In this document: positions 58,201 through 64,000 of the stretch, in pieces | How the letters are laid out: each line of letters opens with the position of its first letter | How positions within the stretch are numbered: the stretch's first letter is position 1 | Source of the DNA: Dolomedes plantarius | Taxonomy: Eukaryota; Arthropoda; Arachnida; Araneae; Dolomedidae | Assembly: GCA_907164885.2 (NCBI GenBank) | Contig: OU015490.1 | Location: forward strand, 13,045,966-13,109,965 | DNA length: 64,000 bases | Direction: 5' to 3' | Position numbers and translations under genes: made by a program | The notes under the pieces: generated by a model | Databases searched by the model: none | What the model was told of the DNA's origin: nothing | The model's input: the letters and a program-made list of their open reading frames with translations, nothing else

Positions 58201-59398
58201 ACAGGGTAAATTTCAACATGTGTGGACGTTAGATTACAGAGCAAGGCTATTATCTCGAAACTTCATAAATAAATCATCACAATAGAAAATATTTTGATTT
58301 TGTTGAAAAACCAATATATGTTACACAGTAAATTGATGAAAAAAGCACACATTTAAAAAGATATCATTCTTAACAGTTATACCATCTACACTAAAATTTG
58401 TTCACACATTGAAAGAAATCTTGCATAGTATTTACAGACTGCAAACTGTTACCTAATGAAGTAAGGGAAAATCAATACTTTAACAATTCTCAGAACAGAA
58501 ACTACAGTGTCATATTTTTTAAAAAAATGTTAAAAAAAAATCAAAACATATTTTTAACTAGGAAAATTAGGGAAAACATTCTAAAAATTAGATATAATGT
58601 TAAAATGAGCAATTAGAAAAGTCATTATAATATGATAAGCAGCATTCACGTGAATGAAGAACAATTATATTTTAATTAATATTCTTTGCAAATTGATCAA
58701 ATAGCAGATCTAAATTTTATTTATAAAAAATTACTTTCTCTGACACAGTTCTGTTATGACAAGTCAGATGTAAATTTAAGCAATGAAAATCTGAATTTCT
58801 AGTACCATCCTTTGAAACTTAACAGGGAACCTATGCAAGAACTTAATGTAGACCAGTAATTAAAATTAAATAAGTTATTGACAGCCATTCATCATTTGAT
58901 GATATTGCTATCCAGCCACTAGTTTCTCGATCATTTCAAAAAAGAACGCAACACTTAGAATGTAAGCGGTTTTTTTCATTTTATCCAAGAAAATAGGAAG
59001 TTTTAATTTGTCCTAATTAAGTGTTTTGAAAGAGATATTCAAAGACAGGTAATAAATGATTTAATGATCAGTGAGGTTAAATAAAAAAAGAAATTTCAAT
59101 TATTTCCATAATTTCTTAGTGGGAAAAGAATTTTTCGGTTCAAGAAATCTCCCACTACTTCAATTTAAATCCATTTAAAAGGATGCATTAAAAGAGTTTT
59201 TTTATAAGCCTTATCTAATACAGCAAGATTGAATCACCGTAAAATATTCTATACAACCTATAAAACTGAATATCACATTGGTGAGAAGAAAGTGAACACA
59301 GGAAGTTTGGTACGTTTTAGAAAAAGGCCGCTATCATTTTCGTCGGAATAGATTGGAATCTGCAATAACGGCCGCAATCATATATATAACATAGCTCA
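58201..59398. other. No supported feature
   Basis: AT-rich, no recognised element. Confidence 0.5.
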
Positions 59399-59400
59399 TA

Positions 59401-60678
59401 CAGAGGTTATTCACACATTTTTTAGACGATGTATATTGTATTCACAAAACTAAATTACATAAAATTCTTGTGTTTTAAATGTTCTATTTGACATCCCTTA
59501 TTCTGAACTATCTTTCGACACCGCAATTTCCAGGATAATAATGCCTTTTGAAGTGTCAGAAGAGGTATTCTATCCCATTCCCCCTGAACAGCTTTCCAGA
59601 GTCATGTAAGGGTTTTGGGACGACGTTTGGATAATGCAGATTTTAAAAGTCCGAAAGCACAAAAATCCATAGGTGATACATCGGGATATTTAGTAAGGAT
59701 ATCAGTGAAGGGTATGGCCTTGATACCAGTTTTTTGTTCCATTTCTTTTAGGAAATTTACAGTGGATTTTGATGTGTGACTGCTAGCTTTGTCCTGATGG
59801 AGTCTCACAGATTGATGGCACTGTGGTTAAAGCGATGGTATTTCATTCTGAAAAATTGGCGATAAAATATATTCCTGATAGTATTTGGAGTTAATCTTGA
59901 CATTTTTTTCCACTCTTTTTATTTTTAACTTGCCATTATAAGAAAAACTAGCAACAATCATGAATCCCTCAGAAAAACTTTCTTTCGAATCTTTGAACCA
60001 TGTACTTAAATTTTTTTCTCCCCTTTTATGATAATAAATGGCTCTTTTTTTGTTCCAATCATTTAAATACACCCATGATTCATCTATTGTGGCAATTGTT
60101 TTCCATTTTTCTTTGGATAAGTGTTTCTCATATCGAATTCTGCAGCGTGTCCTGCGTTCAGCGATATAATTTGGAAGAAGACGATGCACATTGCGTTTTT
60201 TCGCTTTCTTAAGATTTAAATCAACGTTTATCATTTTGTTTACAGTGGACACCGAGGATTCTAATGATTTTGCAACTGTCCTTTGACTATGGGGATTTTT
60301 TTTTAACATTAAACAACGTACCTTTGCAATAGTGGAAGATGTCTTTTTTTTCTTTCGATACTTGTTTGGAATTTTTGTCCCACTTGAGGCTCCAATTTGA
60401 CGCTTCCTTTCTTGTTGACGATATTACCTATCGACGCTTTAGATATTACAAAACCATGACTCTCACATCGTTTTTGGATAACGGAGTATGCATATTTCTC
60501 TTTGGAAAGAGCATAAATGTAGCCTTCGAACCACTGCTTTGTTAAAAACGCCATTTTGAATAAAAACAAAACTTTCAACTTTTAAAAACATAGTACAATT
60601 GCAATTATTTATTTTGCAGCAAATGATTTTTTATTACCGCTTACCAAAATCGTCTAAAAAATGTGCGAACAGCCTCTG
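59401..60678 (-). mobile_element. DD41D (rosa-type) mariner, copy 2, inverted
   Basis: Termini cagaggttattcacacattt (59401) and CAGAGGCTGTTCGCACATTT (reverse of 60678) are flanked by TA (59399-59400 and 60679-60680). It is 1278 bp long, in the opposite orientation to copy 1 about 15 kb away. The left terminus has two changes relative to copy 1. Confidence 0.92.
59470..60554 (-). pseudogene. DD41D mariner transposase, broken copy 2
   Basis: On the minus strand it starts MAFLTKQWFEGYIYALSKE near 60554. A deletion and frameshift after NIVNKKGSVKLEPQVGQK replace the next part, then a long frame (60309-59827) carries SQRTVAKSLESSVSTVNK, TIDESW and KRGEKNLSTWFKDS. A TAA stop follows IPSL, where copy 1 has a Tyr codon (TAC). 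HQDKAS and SPMDF are on the next open stretch (59808-59602), after which another frameshift or stop ends it. The lesions differ from those of copy 1, so the two copies died independently. Confidence 0.88.
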
Positions 60679-60680
60679 TA

Positions 60681-60934
60681 TTCACAAACTGTAAGCGCAA
60701 AAGTTCAGCGGTAGAATTATTTGACTGTTATCCGCCTATTACACAAATAATTTTCCTTAGCAGAACCTGACTCGACTTTGACAAAAAAGCACTCTCAATT
60801 TGATTTCTGTTATCCCGTCATTTCCACGTGAAGAGAAAGTAGGATCTATAACAGGAAAAAATAAATTGTACTACCATAATAGAATCAACCAAAAGAGAGT
60901 GATGAGACACTGATTAGGTCATGAGCCGAATAGG
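60681..60934. other. Short spacer
   Basis: No recognised feature. Confidence 0.4.
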
Positions 60935-61790
60935 TGTCTGCCATGGTGAATGAGTTGGTATGTGACTTCTGTGAATCAGAAAATTCGGTCTTATACTATG
61001 AGATTTTGACCCATCGATGGCAAACATGTCGCTGGTTAGATATTCATCTGGATCTACGGCTCAACTTTTATCTTTTTCAAAAAAAATTCCTAAGGGAGGC
61101 AGTCCGAAGGGATCTTTTTGAGCACGCCATTTCACGGAAGTCCCTCAAGTTGGGCTGCGCTTCGTGACATTCTTCTGATTTGAGTCACGGGATACGTGGC
61201 TCAAGGTTACGACTTTGATTATTTCCTATATAGTTATTGTAACGATACCCAAAAATTTCGTTTTCTTCCTTTCGTTTCTGTTGTCTGGCTTCTTGATTTC
61301 ATGTCATTCACGCTAATTGCGCATCTTTGATCCGCTTAAAGTTCTCAGTCTCTGGAGCAACCATTCGTTTGGCCAATAATTCTAAATTCTTTTGTTCCAA
61401 ATTCATGTTCCTTGTCTGCTGACCTGAATGGTTCCCTTGTGGCATCTAAGAGGGGCCTTGAGGTGGGGTTGACGGGGTGCTTGCTTGGGGTAAATCATGT
61501 TGAGTTGCTGTCTGTGGTGGTGTACGTTGAGAATTTGGGCCCCATCTGGTGCAATGGAGCCTCATAAATGCTCTCACGTGGGAACCTATCACCTTTACTC
61601 CATTTTGGCATTTCCAGTAGCTGTGGGGAGGGGGGGGGGTGTTCGAGGTTCTTTCTCAGGCTAGTTCTTTTAGAGTTGCTGTCTGCTGAGGTCTACGTTG
61701 CGAAGTCGGGTCACATCCGGTATAATGGAACCCTGTAGGTGTCCCCTCACATGGGAACCTATAACTTGCAACTATTTCGGTTGCAAAATG
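60935..61790 (-). pseudogene. Possible P/Q-rich coding fossil (unidentified)
   Basis: The minus strand from about 61590 to 61330 reads GPNSQRTPPQTATQHDLPQ, a PSTPPQGPS stretch, one stop, then MPQGNHSGQQTRNMNLEQK and LLAKRMVAPETENFKRIKDA before stops. Balanced, Pro/Gln-rich composition and codon-like regularity stand out from the AT-rich surroundings. A diverged copy of the first part (SQRRPQQTAT) lies near 61690, giving an imperfect duplication. Lower down (61330-60940) only short open pieces remain. I do not recognise the family. It may be a processed host pseudogene or retroelement gag remnant. Confidence 0.3.
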
Positions 61791-63843
61791 GGAGCTCTCT
61801 AACGAAGATATAGGAATGGTTTATAAAATTTGAGTAGGCTATTTCATTTCTTGTTCAAGGATCCAACTATAAACCAGTTGAACTCAGCGAGAACAAAACT
61901 ATTGTTGTGCATTAAATAATTCTAAATGGGAAAGAGTGTTTTTATGAAACGAAACAACGTAGGGAAGAAAAATAACTTTAAAGTGGAATTTAAAATTTTA
62001 CATCGCATGATAATTTTATCTGAAAAGTATATAAAATTCCATGAACTGTTTTAAAATAATTCAATTAAATGCATTAAATGTTTCTTTTAATTCCAAGAAC
62101 TAAAGAGAAATATTAAAAATTCATTTCTTAGGGGTAATTTGAATAAAATTGTGATAAAACTATCAGTTTTCTACATAGCAGATAATATATTTTTCACATA
62201 TTTTTGGGGTGTAAGTATGTCACAGTGTTAAACACAGTGTAGAACTTACAGAATTAATAGCATACCTCTGAACGATAGTAAATTGTGGACAGAATAATAA
62301 CAAGACTATGATCTCAAAAGAATTATGTCAAGGAAAATGCAAAGGAAATCATGAAAGCTTCTTTTGATTTATTGGGAAAAACATTCCCCCATAAAAAGGA
62401 TAAACAGTCTAGTAGCGAATTAAATTTTTTGCCATTTTTATTTGCACTGCAAAAAAAAAATATGTCCACTTTACTCTAAAAAAATAGTTAAATTATCTTA
62501 AATAATACGACTCATTTAATAAATATCGCTCATAGTGTTACGATAATACCCCGAAATTAAATCTCGAGGTATTTTCGTAACACTGCGCTTAATCGGGTCA
62601 CCCAGTGATAGAGGTCTAATTAAAATGAGTGCTAAAAGCAATTTTAAAACGGCAAGTTTCACTATCCACGTGATTTTTGTAAATAGGGGCATTTAAATAC
62701 CTTCCATTGTACATTCTTAAAGAAACTAATTTATTTGCATTTTCTGTGAATTCAATTGAAAGAAATTAAATAAAAGACTTTAGTAATATATTTCTCCCCA
62801 ATAGAGCTCCTTGAATTGAAGAATCTGTCTTTGATTTCCGAATAATACCTTACAATCTGCGCAAGTACTATTAAGTGCAAACTTTTCCCCTTTCAAACAC
62901 AAATTCAAACCGAATTTTTCCCATAAAAAAATCTTTTACAACGTGAACAACGAAGCTGTGTTGAACTTCTTTTTATCTGCAGAATAGTTACTCTAGATTT
63001 CGAAAAATAGTTTCAACATCCACATTTCAAATAATGAGACCAGCATTTGAATTTTACTTACCCCTGCCTTCTGAATGTTAGAAAACATTTTCCACTTGTT
63101 AGTCAAGACGTGGGATAGAACTTTTGTGATTTGAGAGCGAACTCTGAAAGAGTCATATTTGCATGAAAGAAACTTTTGAATACTGCTTCTGTTCAATATG
63201 CTTTGGCAAAGTGTTGGTTTTCCTTCTTTTGAAACCACAAAATATTGAATGTTTATCTAAAAATGAATAGCATTTCACATCGTGAACTCAAGCCATACAC
63301 ACGCAAGTCTGAAGTTGTAATAAAAATTAAAAACTTCGACTCAACAAGGATGGTATGGATATTCTATAAAATTCCTATTTATAAGCTTTTTAACTGTTAA
63401 TCGATAAAATATTAATCGATATTATACCATCGATATCAATTTGGTTTTATCAACACAGCAAAAGTGCGATATAATAGAGTTATGCAAGAAAATGTACACG
63501 TAAATTGAGTATACACAAAATAAAAAAAATTTTTCTAAAATCACGTGGTTTACGTAAATATAAAAGCCTGTTAGGCTTTATGTTGCTTCAGTCTGAAAGA
63601 GTTCAAAGAGCTCCCCTGTTTCAGGATGTAATGTTTCTGGGTAGCTGGTTTACTTGTTTTCTGTATCCCACTTTCGTAACTTAAAACATACTTTCATTTT
63701 ACTTCCATTTTTTTGTAATATGCCCAAAACGCATCTAATTTTTATATTGCAGTTCTAACAAGCTATCATTTGGCGAATTTTGAGACTGTAAGTTTTTGCA
63801 AATGCCCTAAGAAAACTTGACATCTATTTATTATCTCTCTCTA
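61791..63843. other. No supported feature
   Basis: AT-rich. A small inverted repeat pair of ctcgaggtattttcgtaac and gttacgataatacc lies near 62537-62582. The minus-strand frame at 62993-63238 has no recognisable motif. Confidence 0.5.
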
Positions 63844-64000
63844 TCTATACTTATATATAGTTCCGTGACTGACTAACTGACTAACATATAACGCACAGAC
63901 AAAACCGCTAGACCTAAAGGGCTGAAATTTTGTATGGCAGTTTTTCTTATAGTGTAGTGTAGCGTCACGACAAGTAGGTAAGGCGATTCTCTCTGAGGCG
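63844..64000 (+). mobile_element. Helitron family, copy 6 (5' end; runs to the window edge)
   Basis: Host A, then TCTATACTTATATATAG, gttccgtgactgactaac, and gggctgaaattttgtatgg match the 5' part of copies 2 and 4. Similarity fades after about 63957, so it is either truncated there or diverged. Confidence 0.7.

Overview
The window is AT-rich eukaryotic DNA built almost entirely from transposable elements, their fossils and simple or tandem repeats. No host protein-coding gene, rRNA, functional tRNA or CRISPR array could be supported. The element mix (an intact Tc1-type transposase beginning MPRRKQRSSFDQ, a gag-protease-integrase-type Gypsy element, DD41D mariners, tRNA-headed SINEs and TC...CTAG Helitrons) is what I would expect of an arthropod, most likely an araneoid spider. 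The spider call is inference from family recognition, not from a host gene.

Layout. 1-7 kb: a long TA microsatellite, tRNA-like SINEs, an LTR-like block, and a TTAA-flanked element (2903-4017) with perfect 18-bp inverted termini and a decayed transposase. 7.7-13.8 kb: a complete, young LTR retrotransposon (7890-13557, GTAC target duplication) inserted into a Tc1-type transposase fossil. Its single open frame encodes gag, aspartic protease and an integrase zinc finger; integrase core, reverse transcriptase and RNase H are absent. 16-24 kb: a second LTR-like block; a SINE with 10-bp target duplications interrupted by a TTAA MITE; and an intact Tc1 transposon (21523-22932) inside a hAT-type MITE (21457-23486). 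24-39 kb: Helitron copies, a TTAA MITE, a rearranged Tc1 fossil, a 1.3-kb foldback repeat, a degenerate tandem array, and a pogo-type MITE carrying another TTAA MITE. 39-49 kb: a truncated mariner, a 137-bp satellite array, a 261-bp near-perfect palindrome, the first DD41D mariner and more Helitrons. 49-64 kb: small MITEs, SINE pieces, duplicated segments of unknown class, a 46-bp minisatellite, the inverted second DD41D mariner, a possible P/Q-rich coding fossil and the 5' end of a sixth Helitron.

How it fits together. The clearest signal is nesting that can be read base by base: LTR element into Tc1 fossil, TTAA MITE into SINE, Tc1 into hAT MITE, TTAA MITE into pogo MITE, Helitron into a minisatellite. 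The freshest items are the LTR element (three substitutions plus a T-run length change between LTRs) and the Tc1 element (open transposase with a full DD34E triad). Most other elements are non-autonomous or dead and depend on enzymes encoded elsewhere. The best candidates for something undescribed are the compact gag-protease-zinc-finger retroelement with its repeated leader, and the group of TTAA-flanked elements with purine-starting termini.
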